From Trachythela sp. YZ-2020 (Eukaryota; Cnidaria; Anthozoa; Malacalcyonacea; Clavulariidae), in the NCBI GenBank assembly GCA_016169945.1, contig JADLSH010000282.1:806001-870000 (forward strand): a stretch of DNA of 64,000 nucleotides, given 5' to 3'. Position numbers and translations under genes: made by a program. Below, piece after piece: positions 16,401 through 25,714 of this stretch. The number at the start of each line of letters is the position of its first letter. Position 1 is the first letter of the stretch. The notes beneath the pieces were generated by a model. The model had not been told where the DNA came from. It saw only the letters and a program-made list of their open reading frames with translations, and searched no databases.

Positions 16401-17583
16401 TTAGGGCTCTTGTAACCGCCCACTTAAAACACTGGTCGTCATCGTTTTCTATGTTAATGACGGCCTTTTTAAACTTAATAAAGTTTGGTAGTGGTTTGTA
16501 ACTGCTGCCTTGTAATGGTGTAAACTTTGTGATACTAATCTTAAGCTCTTCTACAGACATAAACCGCCACCCAGAGCCTAACTTCTGATACTCTGCTAAC
16601 GACTCGAGCATCTTCTCTTTCATTATCTCGTACTCTATAACGGCGTCCTCTTCGTTAATTACGCTGTGCGTGTCGCTACGAAAGTGTGATATCGTAATTA
16701 TCGAGTCGTTGGTTTGTGGGTCGAGTTTAATCATTTTACATATCAACACGGTGTTGACCTTTTTACCTATGCTATTGATGCTGTTAATCAGCTTTGTTAC
16801 CTCGAAGGTGGTCACCTTCAGAAACGTCTTTGGATCTTTGAAGTTCCCACCGCTTATTGACCACTTACTTGTGAGCTTGTCTAGAGACTCTGAGATGAGT
16901 CTTGGTTTTAGGTTTTTACCTTTGTCATAAATTCTCTGAAGTTTGTTACGAAAGGTGTTTCTGTTTTTGATTATTTTTTTGTTCGTGCCGGTCCATCTAA
17001 GGTCGTCGAGTACTTTGGTTTGTCTTTTGGTCTCTTGCTTGATTTCGCGTGTCCACTGGTTTCTGTCTCGAGTGCTTTGCTTTTTATGGGCTCTGGTTCT
17101 AAGTCGATCAGCTCGGTCCTCTGCTTTTTGTCTAAGTCGTGACTCTTGTTTGATCTCACGTGTCCACTTGGTTGTCTCATCTTTGAGCTGTCGTTGTTGT
17201 CTTTTAAGTTCTGTTACTTTGGCCCGCTTCGCTTCGTAATCATATCTTTGTTTTAAAATGTCGTTCTCTTTGGTATGATGACGATCATACTTAGCCCGCA
17301 CTTGACTCTCTATCTTTCGCATCGCTGTTAATCTTCGAGTCTTCTCAGCGTCTTTAAATGTTATTAGAGCCTCACGCTCTCGGTCTGCGCGACGTCCAAG
17401 ACGTTCCTTTTGTTGAATCTTTTGCTCTCTTTTGAGAGTCTTAGACCAGACTTTGTCGATGGTCGCGTTTTCTTTTTCCATCGCGTTGTGCTGAAGTGAT
17501 TGAATCTCGTCGTTGAGTTTACGCTTACGTTGAGCTCGTTGAGCTTGTTGTAAGTTAAGTTTGTTTGAACTTAAAGTATTCAT
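13429..17583 (-). CDS. Protein-primed family B DNA polymerase
   Basis: 1384 residues from the ATG at 17583. Residues 1-220 are very Arg/Lys/Glu-rich coiled coil. A Polinton-type middle region follows (DDDQCFKWAVTRAL, then a CTRCLNSF...H...C zinc site near 500). The proofreading domain is intact: ExoI NADFESF (about 548), ExoII HNLEGYDSHLF (about 695), ExoIII YLLTDVLLLTD (about 860). Polymerase motifs are intact: A YLDANNQYGW (about 960), B FFKQMNVSVFGKTMENV (about 1100), C FTDTDSLCYEI (about 1195). It would copy the element from a terminal protein primer; no separate terminal protein was identified, and the basic N-terminal extension is a candidate for that role. Confidence 0.95.
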   Translation of the reverse strand: MNTLSSNKLNLQQAQRAQRKRKLNDEIQSLQHNAMEKENATIDKVWSKTLKREQKIQQKERLGRRADREREALITFKDAEKTRRLTAMRKIESQVRAKYDRHHTKENDILKQRYDYEAKRAKVTELKRQQRQLKDETTKWTREIKQESRLRQKAEDRADRLRTRAHKKQSTRDRNQWTREIKQETKRQTKVLDDLRWTGTNKKIIKNRNTFRNKLQRIYDKGKNLKPRLISESLDKLTSKWSISGGNFKDPKTFLKVTTFEVTKLINSINSIGKKVNTVLICKMIKLDPQTNDSIITISHFRSDTHSVINEEDAVIEYEIMKEKMLESLAEYQKLGSGWRFMSVEELKISITKFTPLQGSSYKPLPNFIKFKKAVINIENDDDQCFKWAVTRALNLVERDAERVTKILKLQAEKLNWDNLKFPMNVKDISKFETNNNVSVNVFSYDDEANSVYTLRLSKTSNTKHVNLFFFDEHYSVVKDISRLIASQLSKKEHKKYICTRCLNSFGTEMLLDQHKELCDNHDHQRHIYPPKGSYIEFQHYHKMHMVPFVVNADFESFLPPISTVKNDPTKSFTTQTHRHDPNGFCYVIKCIDEMVYPLKTVRYTIKKEGEDIGKKFVDSLERDLKDVYKILSKVVPIRMTTKDDVNFTNVKDCYACGLKLNNDRVRDHCHITGKYRGAAHNACNLKMRTPKFVPVLFHNLEGYDSHLFIKSLGFSEGNVKCIPKTDERYISFSKNVVMESYTDKKTGKEYEKTLEIRFLDSFKFTYKSLDSLVKILGEDEFKTLEQVLGTCKLLKRKGVYPYEYMTGFDKLGETKLPSMSAFHSELNGTNITDKDFKHALKVWNRFDCKTMRDYHDLYLLTDVLLLTDVMEHYREICFKNYGLDPLWYYTAPGLAWDAALKISKVKLELLTDPDMYLMIEQGIRGGVSTITKRYAKANNKYMSEHKTEEQSIYISYLDANNQYGWAMSQPLPVDGFKWMTDKELDSWNKLGKGKGCILEVDLEYPAELHDYHNEYPLAPERLTVNKVDKLIPNLNNKTKYVLHYRNLEQYIKLGLKLTKIHRGIKFNERPWLKEYIQLNTDLRTKATTDFEKDFFKQMNVSVFGKTMENVRKRVDVRLVTRPDQLQKLAKKPNFKGTNIFTENLVAVNMNRTSIKLNKPIYLGMSILDISKTLMYDFHYGYIKTKYGDKAQLLFTDTDSLCYEIKTDDFYKDISKDVHTHFDTSNFPSDHPSNIPIGVNKKVVGMMKDECGGKQISEFVGLRSKLYAYKMDDNKEEKKCKGVKKAVVKRDISFNDYKKCLFSGTPQYRSMNTFRSRAHVIYTETINKVALSASDDKRIISGTGVETTAIGHWRVLTNKGVVLSKTIPHPKTNTLASLALKALR

Positions 17584-17588
17584 TGCTC

Positions 17589-17655
17589 CTTTATTTATGT
17601 GTTTTTGTATATAATCTATTTAAACTATTTTATCGATTCTTTATTAGTGTGTTTT
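17589..17655 (-). promoter_or_regulatory. Duplicated promoter box upstream of the polymerase
   Basis: Next to the ATG at 17583 the minus strand reads TATATACAAAAACACATAAATAAAGGAGC. A second copy, ACACACTAATAAAG, lies about 45 bases further upstream (17638-17655). Two boxes before one gene are seen only here, close to the element end. Confidence 0.55.
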
Positions 17656-17784
17656 TTTTTTGACTTTTTTTTTTTCTCAACCCGTTTGGTGCCGGTTGGT
17701 GGTGGTGTCGGTTGGTGATGGCGTCGTAACGATTTGAGAAATGTTGTAGAAATGTTTTGAAACTGATAAATTAAAAATGCGCCA

Positions 17785-17806
17785 GAACCGGCCTTTCCCT
17801 ACTACT
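17785..17806. other. Inferred right terminus of the Maverick
   Basis: The sequence CCGGCCTTTCCCTACT ends with ACT (17801-17803, repeated at 17804-17806); on the opposite strand the end reads AGTAGGGAAAGG. Harbinger-like terminal repeat sequence begins immediately after. Without the left end, neither the terminal repeat nor the target duplication can be checked. Confidence 0.5.
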
Positions 17807-17909
17807 AAAGACACCACTCACACTCAAGTGAAGCTCAGATTTTGAGTGAAGTGTGAGCGAGAGGTATACGTCCCTTGAGCATCACTCAACTTTACATAAT
17901 CATACCAAC

Positions 17910-18947
17910 ATGGCGGATAGGTGGCTAAATAGGTTAGAATGTTTGAATAATATTGTACCAAACAACAGAAATAGACGGAACCCATATCTCTTTGATTATG
18001 GGAAATATGACGAGGAGCAATTTCGGAACAGATACCGATTGACTAAGGCAGCATTTCGCGAGTTAATGGAAATAATCAGGCCAGACATATCTGCACACAA
18101 CGACAGAGGAAAACCCATTCCAGCTGATATTCAACTTTTATTAACGCTACGGTTTTACGCCACGGGAACATTTCAGCTTGCATGCGGAGACCTGTGCGAA
18201 ATTTCGCAGCCATCAGCAAGTCGGATTATAAAACGTGTATCCGAGGCAATCGCACGCTTAAAGAATATTTACATTACATTTCCTGATGGTGACATGCTGC
18301 AGCAACTCAAACTGGATTTCTGGAGAATCTGTGCATTTCCCAGTGTTGTGGGTGCAATTGATTGTACACACATCAAAATACAAAGCCCTGGGGGCGAGAA
18401 TGCTGAACTCTTTCGAAATCGGAAAGGATATTTTTCAATAAACGTTCAAGCTGTTTGCGGACCAAATTTAAAAATTTTAAACATTGTTGCTCGGTGGCAT
18501 GGTAGCGTCCATGACGCCAGAATTTTCGATAACAGTCGACTATGTGCACAGTTCGAACGTGGTGATATCCCTGGCATGTTACTTGGTGATAGTGGTTACC
18601 CATGCCGCCAATATCTCATGACGCCAATACGTGATCCGCAGACCCGACCACAACGCAATTATAATGTGGCTCAAATACGAACACGAAATACCGTGGAGAG
18701 GATGTTTGGCACATGGAAGAGGTTGTTCCCATGCTTAGCAACGACCATTCGCACAAAACTGCAAACGACGCTAACTATCATTGTCGCTACAGCTGTGTTG
18801 TTCAACTTTATAAGAAGCCGAAATGACCCTATGGATGAAGCAGAACATTTGCCGGCTGACGAGGAAGAAGTGAATGATATTCATGCTGGTGAACGGGTTT
18901 TGGGAAATGCTGTTCGCGAAGCGCTGATAATGCAACATTTCACATAA
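17910..18947 (+). CDS. HARBI1-like PIF/Harbinger transposase
   Basis: 345 residues from the ATG at 17910, which has a good context (AACATGG); the frame is open earlier but without ATG and within the terminal repeat. An N-terminal helix-turn-helix-like region (LLLTLRFYATGTFQLACGDL then SQPSASRIIKRV) precedes the DDE nuclease. Catalytic residues are all present: D in GAIDCTHI (about 150), D in LLGDSGYP (about 226), E in RNTVERMFG (about 262). The C-terminus is acidic. The gene has no stop or frameshift, so the enzyme could be active. It needs the Myb-like partner for nuclear import and end binding in this superfamily. Confidence 0.9.
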   Translation: MADRWLNRLECLNNIVPNNRNRRNPYLFDYGKYDEEQFRNRYRLTKAAFRELMEIIRPDISAHNDRGKPIPADIQLLLTLRFYATGTFQLACGDLCEISQPSASRIIKRVSEAIARLKNIYITFPDGDMLQQLKLDFWRICAFPSVVGAIDCTHIKIQSPGGENAELFRNRKGYFSINVQAVCGPNLKILNIVARWHGSVHDARIFDNSRLCAQFERGDIPGMLLGDSGYPCRQYLMTPIRDPQTRPQRNYNVAQIRTRNTVERMFGTWKRLFPCLATTIRTKLQTTLTIIVATAVLFNFIRSRNDPMDEAEHLPADEEEVNDIHAGERVLGNAVREALIMQHFT

Positions 18948-19097
18948 ATTATGAATAATTATTCAATTTCACAACACAATAAATATATTATATATATTCT
19001 CATATTAAACAACTTTATATTGACAAGAACATGCAAACAAAATAAAATACACTCGTATATTCATTGTGTATTTTATTGACAGAGGTTATTAATGTGA

Positions 19098-19981
19098 TTA
19101 GTTTCGCTTCCCAGCGCGTGTGTTTGGTCTCGGTTGTTGCTCCTGTGTGTTTTTTATGGACTTCTTCATTGTTTCCCAATATGCAAGTTCCGCGTCTAGC
19201 ACTTCCATTTTCCTTTTGTGTTCTATTATTGTATTTTCTTTCTTTACAATCAGGAGCTCCATTTCCGCTTCATGCTGTTGGGTTTGTAAATCTAAACATC
19301 GTGCTTGGGCCTCGGATAGTTGTGATTTCTTCGTAAATGACGAGGATAAGGCAGCCTCGACGACAGATGGCTGCATTTCGCTTTTGTTTGGTGCACAGTC
19401 TGTAGTTGTCGCCAATGACTCAGTTTCATCATCTTCGATTTCTATACAATAACCACCACATAAAATAATTCACATGTTATGTACGGGATATTGATTTAGC
19501 ATGACTTGTGTTGATGTGCAGAATAGGAAAACTATTTGATCCAATTATTGCATTATAAATCACCTAAATAGTATTTAGCGACTACCATTGTTGTACCTAT
19601 TTCACAATTATCGTCATCAAAAGGGTTATCCAGGCTGTCAATCTGAGCTGGAATAATCGAAGAAACAGCAGCAGCTTCGTCGTCTTGTTTGGATGATGCA
19701 GGACCGCCGCCAGTTAATTTACTTTCTCTCTTCTCTTTCGCAATTTGTTTCTTCGCACGGGACTTTATATTTTCCCAACACTTTTTTAATTGCCGAGAAT
19801 CTCTCTTCGTCACACCTGACTGGGAATTAAACTCTTCTGATAGAGCTGTCCACACACGGGTTTTTTGGTGTATCGTTCTGTAATCATTCCTTTTATTTTC
19901 CAAAATATCTTTGTGCTTTCGCACTAATTCTGTAATAATCGACTTTTCCAATGTTGAAAAATATTGTCTACTTTCAGTCAT
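19098..19981 (-). CDS. Myb/SANT-like Harbinger accessory protein, two exons
   Basis: Exon 1 is about 19,597-19,981 (ATG 19981; the frame is open further upstream without ATG), exon 2 is 19,098-19,441. The intron 19,442-19,596 has GT and AG borders and joins the frames in phase. Exon 1 holds a trihelix Myb/SANT-like domain (about 7-85: FSTLEKSIITELVRKH...RTIHQKTRVWTALSEEFN...QLKKCWENIKSRAKKQ). Exon 2 adds a Gln/Glu-rich coiled coil and a basic tail. In PIF/Harbinger elements this protein binds terminal repeats and brings the transposase to DNA. The splice call rests on consensus and frame only. Confidence 0.75.
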
Positions 19982-21123
19982 CTTGTCCCTGCGGCAACGA
20001 CGTACGAATGCAATTGATGATTCCACAACATGTTTATGTTACATACTTCAAAACCTCATCAATATTCAACGTTAAACTAACACTCCAGCAAGTCACACTC
20101 GAGCGAGCTCTTTGAATACAAATCTGCCTAATATTTTCAAGGGTGAGTGCTCCCTCGTTGAGTGGACACTCACACTCATACTCCACTCTCACTCACACTT
20201 CAGTTCCACTTGAGTGCATCTCACTTGAGTCCCACTCAAGTGTGAGTGTGAGTGAGCTTTTAGAATACAGGCGATAGCCACACTTACCTGAGTTTTTCTG
20301 AAAATGTTCAATCTTTTGCATCCGTAGTTTCGTACATTTCTATTTACCAAGTAACCAAACTGTCAATCTAGCCATTTTAGTCCACACAAGATGAAGACTT
20401 CGTTGCCAAAATGATAAACAGAATTGTATGCTGTTGTATCAGTCTCTTCTGGAGTATTCACGAAGCATAATAATGATTAAATATATGCATAAGAATTTTG
20501 ATAATATGTTGGTAAATAATTTTTTACAGCAGGTCGCACAAACCACCTACGTACAAATATCCGAGCTCCCGTTGTCGTTGATAACCGTGATTTATATCAT
20601 TGATGGGATTATCGTATAAAATATAGCTTCGAAATTCATCATTGGAAATGAGAGTTTATTAAACGCATTGAATTTTTATCAGAGCTATATAGATATAACT
20701 CTTGAACTATTTGATCACAATCTATAGTTACGCTACTCCTCTTACGCTATTTTTCTTGTTCGGCATTGATCTTCTTGCACGAGGTAGCAGAAACTTAATA
20801 TTCATAAAATAAAATAAAATACAATTAGCGTTTAAAGTGAAATAAAGGTTGAGACCAGCCCCCCCCCTAGCAATTCCCACTAGCGCCACGAGGGCCACCC
20901 CTACACCTTCTTGGTTTTTCCTGGCCCCTTCACGTTATGTCCTGACCACACACATCAGCCAATGTATTGACATCATTTGCGCCTTTGACCCTGCTTAATG
21001 ACCAGCACCCGCTTTGCACCGTCCCCCCTAATCTATTTCAGGCTGGATCCATCTCAGGCCACAACATGCGACGAAATAACAGAGATTTTTCTCGGCATCT
21101 CATTCGATGGGATTAATAGTTGA

Positions 21124-21315
21124 TGGTGTTTCTGGATGGAATATTCGAACGAAAATTTTGGCTAGAGCTCAATTGGTTAGACCGCTGCACCGGAATCGCA
21201 CGGCCGCAAGTTCTATTCCTGCCAGAGGGCTTAATGTTGCATTTTTCGAAACTGCTCCTGGCTAGGTCTAAAAAGGTATATAAATTTTCGTTCGAATGTT
21301 CCATCCAGAAACACC
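21124..21315. repeat. 192-bp inverted-repeat element enclosing a tRNA-like sequence
   Basis: Arms of about 35 bases (TGGTGTTTCTGGATGGAA and its complement near 21,298-21,315, both continuing into TTCGAACGAAAATTT) flank 21,160-21,238. The interior has a D-arm-like GCTCAATTGGTTAGA (A box) and a T-arm-like AAGTTCTATTCCTGCC (B box), so it can attract RNA polymerase III. It is not a functional tRNA: the acceptor and anticodon stems do not pair well. Confidence 0.65.
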
Positions 21316-21655
21316 ATAGGCCGAAATAACAAACTGCGCTAAATTATTTGATGGAAATCTATTTCATTTTTAGATAGTTTAATAATAATGTATTTTAGAT
21401 AGTTTGATAATGTATTTTAGATAATTTAGTAATAATATATTTTAGATAATTTAGTAATAATGTTTTTAGATGATGGCTATTGTTTGCCATTTCTTGAACA
21501 GCCAGATGCAATCATTCATTTGCTAACAGCAATGCAGAATTTGTTAGTAAGGAACTGGACAAGCTGGTTTCATCATGGGCATTAGTGGAAGTAAATAAAT
21601 CAGATCTGACTGTCTGTAACCGCCGAGTGTGGTCAAAAATTTATCCGGAAAACTA

Positions 21656-21780
21656 GGTTGGTTCTTTATGTAGCCCTACACGAGTTATGTCTATGATTAT
21701 ATATAGGGTTAGGGTTGCGGTTAGGGTGGGGGTTGGGGTTAAATTATACATTTCGTGTTGGGCTACATAAAGAGCCTACC
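21656..21780. repeat. 125-bp MITE with GGTTAG-rich interior
   Basis: Inverted ends of about 27 bases (TTCTTTATGTAGCCC at left, GGGCTACATAAAGAGCC at right) enclose GGGTTAGGGTTGCGGTTAGG-type sequence. Short length and inverted ends fit a nonautonomous DNA element. Confidence 0.6.
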
Positions 21781-22206
21781 GAAAACTACGATAAAAGGAT
21801 TAGTGTCACACCAGGATATTGAGGGCTCAACATTCCGCAGGCGGCTACTTTTTAGGTGGACGGTCAATACAGCAAGACCTCGTTTTAACATTTCCTCGTA
21901 CAGCACGAACGGTCGATGTTAGCAAGTAGTTTGTATTCAGAGAGTAGTAAAAAATTTCCATAAATTCCCAATGCTATCCCGAAGTATCCCAATTTATCCA
22001 AAAAAATAACCCATATTATCGCAGACATATTTCAATATCTGTAAACCTGGGGCCTAGCCGCCTAGGGTGAATTTGAAACATGAGCATACGAGATCAATAG
22101 GTCCCTATAATATATTGAAGAATGAAATAGTTACTAGTCCTAATGTCCGGTCCTAATGTTCATAGGACGATATCGTCCTATGGAGACCAACGACTTTGCT
22201 GCTCCT

Positions 22207-22358
22207 TGTTTTAAGCTTGGTTTTTATTGATAAAATACAAGATGAAAAGCACAAAGTTGTCGTTATTCAAGGTCCCTGAATTACTGCCCTGATTGTTGCT
22301 GACCGAAGCACAATTTCTGTGTGTCCTCAGGGGGAGTATGTAAGTACATATCGTAACA
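22207..22358 (-). repeat. 3' LTR of the gypsy element (152 bp)
   Basis: On the minus strand it starts TGTTACGATATG and ends TTAAAACA. Compared with the other LTR it carries about a dozen extra bases around 22,316-22,326 and scattered changes. Confidence 0.9.
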
Positions 22359-22371
22359 TCCCCCTTTCTTT
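22359..22371 (-). other. Polypurine tract
   Basis: AAAGAAAGGGGGA on the minus strand lies directly upstream of the 3' LTR, the normal primer for plus-strand synthesis. Confidence 0.8.
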
Positions 22372-22416
22372 AAAACTAAAAAAATATCAACTCAACATTA
22401 ACTACATTATGTACAT

Positions 22417-25400
22417 CTAATCGTCAAATCGAAATCGTTTTGGAGGTCTGGATGTCCGTGAACTACTTCGACAATTGTTCCGGTTAACTGAAGCATAATC
22501 TTGGTTCAAAATAGGTTGCGCACTTTCGTTATTAGTATTGTTTTCACTATCATTGACGGGCTCAGCTATAATATCTTCGTAATTTGGTTCCGGTGCAAAT
22601 TTCTCATTTGTTAGTAGCAAATCTTGGCGATTTCTTCGTATTGTTGTTCCCTTTTCTGATTCGACTATGAACGATCTAGGAGCGTTTGCCTTCTGAAGGA
22701 CCTTCGCTTTCAGTGGCCATGTCCCTTTTTCTTTGTCCCGAATTCGAACGGTAGATTCCAGAGGAACATCTGCTAACTGCTTAGTGGATCGATCATAGTA
22801 TTGTTTTCTCTTCTTTTGATATGCAGGTTTGAGCTTTACAGGTAGTTCCTAATTTCTATCGTCTTTCTTGGTAATCATTTTCCTGAGATCTGGTAAAGGT
22901 GTTCTAATACTACGTCCCATAAGTTTTTCAGCTGGTGATCTCGTGTCATTTGTACTCGGTGTCGCACGATGGGCTAGCAGTGCTAGATAAGAATCATCAT
23001 TCATGCAGTCAGTTTTCTTTAAGATTTTCTTGACGATCTTAACTGCGCTCTCAGCCATGCCGTTTGATCTAGGATATTCAGGGCTTGATGTTACATGTTC
23101 AAACTCCCATTTAGCTGCAAATTGCTTAAACTCGAAACTTGAAAACTGTGGGCCATTGTCCGATATGACTATTTTCGGAATACCGTGCCGAGCAAAAATC
23201 AATTAAACGTGGGATATTATTGTAGGGCTCCGAGTGTTATTCAACGGACAAACTTCAGGGTAATTCGAGAAGTAATCAACAATGACTAAGTAATCTTTAT
23301 TTCTGTACGTAACTAGATCCATACCTACTTTATACCATGGTTCGACAGGAACTTCATGTGGTTCAAGAGGTTGTTTCTTTTGAGATTGCTGATACTTGAT
23401 GCATGCAGGACATTGCGACACTATCTCAGAAATTTCAGCATTGATCCCTGGCCAAAATACAACTTGTCGCGCTCTCACTTTGCACGTCTCGATTCCCATA
23501 TGCCATTGGTGAAGTTTTTCTTTTATTTCTTTCCGCATGGTTGATGGTATAATAACGCGTTCTCCTTTAAGAATTAGCCCATCTACGACCGATAACTCTG
23601 TTCGATATTGATAATATGGCATTACATCCTTTTGGCAAAATGTTTTTGTTTTCGGGCCATCCATTTAATATAACCTTTTGCAGGTTTTGGAATCATTCGC
23701 AGTGGAAAACTGGATCTTCTTCAATTTGTCTTGAGTTATTGGTATGTGTGACAACAACATGTGTACTTGATAATCAAAGACGGACGGTGTGTCTGGAGCG
23801 GAAGAAGGCGAAAAGGCTCTCGATCATGTATCAGCTACTGGAATAGTAGTACCAGGTGTAAAGACTATTTCAAAGTCATATTTTTGTAAACGGAGCAGCA
23901 TACGTTGTATACGTGGAGGTGCTTTATCAATGTTCCGTTTCAGAATTGTTTGTAAGGGCTTGTGATCAGATTCAACAAGAAACGACTGACCATAAGTATA
24001 CTGATTAAAATGTTCAGTTCCAAATACTACTGCTAAAGTCTCATTTTCAATTTGACTGTAATTTTGCTCCGATTTAGTCAACGCACGACTAGCATAAGCC
24101 ACAGGACACCATATCTCATCATGTGCTTGGAGGAGTACTGCACCCAGACCTGATTTACTTGCATCGACAGAAACTTTAATGGGTAGCTTTGGGTCAAAAT
24201 ACTTCAACACTGGACTCTGCGAAACTAATTGTTGCAAAGCTCTAAATTGGTTTGTATGTTTATCAGTCCAGTTCCAGCTCTCTTTTGTTTCCAATAACTT
24301 TCTCAATTCTGAAGTATTACTTGAAAGATTGGGGATGAACTTTCCTAGATACGCAATCATACCAAGAAATCTGTGTACTTCGGCAACTGTTTGAGGGATG
24401 GGCATGTTGCGAATTGCTTCTACCTTAGATGGATCGATACAAAGTCCTTTGTCCGAGAATATATGACCAACATATTTAATTTCACGAATGCCAAATTCAC
24501 ATTTCTTCTTGTTAAGTTTTAGCCCAGAGACTCTGATTCTTTCCAGTACTTTGCTCAAATTATAATCATGGTTATCTTGATCAGTTCCCCAAACAATAAT
24601 GTCATCTTGAATAGGCGCAACTCCATCAAGTCCATCCAGTATCTCTGAAATACGTTTACTGAACACTTTGCTGGCACAATGGACACCAAAGGGAAGCCTT
24701 TTAAATTTAAAACGACCAAATGGTGTATTAAAAGCTAACAGATCAGAGGATGCTTCATCTACCTTTACCTGCCAATAACCTGCACTTGCATCAAGCTTAC
24801 TGAAGACTGTAGCACCAGACATTTGAGACATTATTTCTTCTGCTGTACGCATTTGTGAGAACTCGCGTTTAACTGCACGATTCAGATATTTAGGATCTAA
24901 GCATATTCGAATATCACCGTTGGATTATTCTACAATCACTATACTGTTTACCCAATCAGTGGGTTTATCCACTTTCTCAATAACTCCAAGATACATCATT
25001 CTGTTTAATTCAGTTTTTAGCTTGTCTTTCAATGCAAATGGGACCCTTCTGGGAGGATGTACAACTGGTCTAATGGTTGGATCGGTACTTATATGATATT
25101 CACTTGGTAAACACCCAAGCTCGCCAAATACATCCTCATAGGTATCAAATAAGTGTGAATAATTGTCATCAGTTACAGTAAACACACGTTTGATTAAATT
25201 GAGCTTCTCACATGTTCCAAGACCAATTATGGCAGGTGAATTAGTTGGCACAACAAAGAACTGGACTGGGTAAGCTTTATTGGCTTCATTTGCAAGAAAG
25301 GCGACACATTTACCTTTGACTGTAATATTTCCCCCACCATACGCAGTTAATTTTACTTTGGTTTGGTGTGACTTTCGTTTCTTCCGCAAGGAATTATATA

Positions 25401-25671
25401 TCTGCTCTGGAAGCACATTAACCTGAGCCCCCGTATCAAGCATATAAGATACCGGTGTTCCTGAAGTTTCTAGGGTTGCATACCACTTATCTGCATCGCC
25501 AGAGTTATCATCAACTATATTGATGAAGAATTCTTCATCATCTATATTATTGTCAGTGGTTCGTTTGGTAGAGCTTTGTGAAACCTGTTCAGTCGCATGA
25601 TCTTCTCCTTGATTAGTTTCAATATTTTGTTTACTATTGTTACCCACAATGTGAACACTAGATAAGTTCAC
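22417..25671 (-). pseudogene. pol: Broken gypsy pol (protease, RT, RNase H, integrase)
   Basis: The protease motif MLDTGAQVNVLP occurs near 25,430, the reverse transcriptase spans about 25,000-24,300 with an intact IQDDIIVWG active-site stretch, and RNase H continues to 23,824 (KVSVDASKSGLGAVLLQ). A TAA at about 24,925 interrupts the RT frame, and further frameshifts separate the integrase: zinc region (HQWHMGIETC...CPACIKYQ, 23,203-23,664), catalytic core with VISDNGPQFSS and NGMAESAVKIVKK (22,849-23,202), and tail (22,417-22,620). No functional polyprotein can be made. Confidence 0.85.
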
Positions 25672-25714
25672 TTCCGACTTGTCATCATCAGAGCTTGACG
25701 ATTCTCTCTGATCT

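Larger units (their letters stand above)
1..17806. mobile_element. Maverick/Polinton (adintovirus-like) element, left end outside window
   Basis: The defining set is present on one contiguous block: protein-primed family B DNA polymerase, retroviral-type DDE integrase with a chromodomain, a packaging ATPase and a probable jelly-roll capsid protein, plus many small genes. All visible reading frames are open, so the copy is young or maintained. Left-hand genes (1-5858) read leftward, the capsid/ATPase block (5877-11656) rightward, and the polymerase leftward. The right end is inferred at ACT in 17,801-17,806, because Polinton termini are AGT...ACT; the left terminus and target duplication cannot be seen. 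No adenain-type cysteine protease was found in the visible part; it may lie to the left. Confidence 0.9.
17804..20272. mobile_element. PIF/Harbinger DNA transposon with two genes
   Basis: A HARBI1-type transposase and a Myb/SANT-like gene on opposite strands are framed by CACTCACACTCAAGTG-type repeats. The right end, read inward on the minus strand, is GCCTGTATTCTAAAAGCTCA followed by CACTCACACT motifs. The left side begins only with CTAAAGACACCACTCACACT, lacking the GCCTGTATT tip. The tip may have been displaced by the Maverick. No three-base target duplication could be confirmed. Confidence 0.75.
20273..22201. other. Noncoding stretch with small MITEs
   Basis: No convincing gene. The stretch contains a C/G-rich segment (20,855-21,050), a tRNA-like inverted-repeat element (21,124-21,315), T/A-rich repeats with TTTTAGATAATTTAGTAATA (21,370-21,470), a small MITE (21,656-21,780) and a fragment related to the palindrome at 58,765 (21,855-21,935). 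Confidence 0.5.

Noticed and set aside
13709..17239. Numerous plus-strand frames inside the polymerase gene
   Set aside because: All are short antisense shadows without motifs; the polymerase frame carries all catalytic motifs.
21160..21238. Functional tRNA gene
   Set aside because: A and B boxes are recognisable but acceptor and anticodon arms do not pair and it sits inside a repeat.
21703..21745. Interstitial telomere
   Set aside because: GGTTAG-like units are few, irregular and confined within the inverted ends of a 125-bp MITE.
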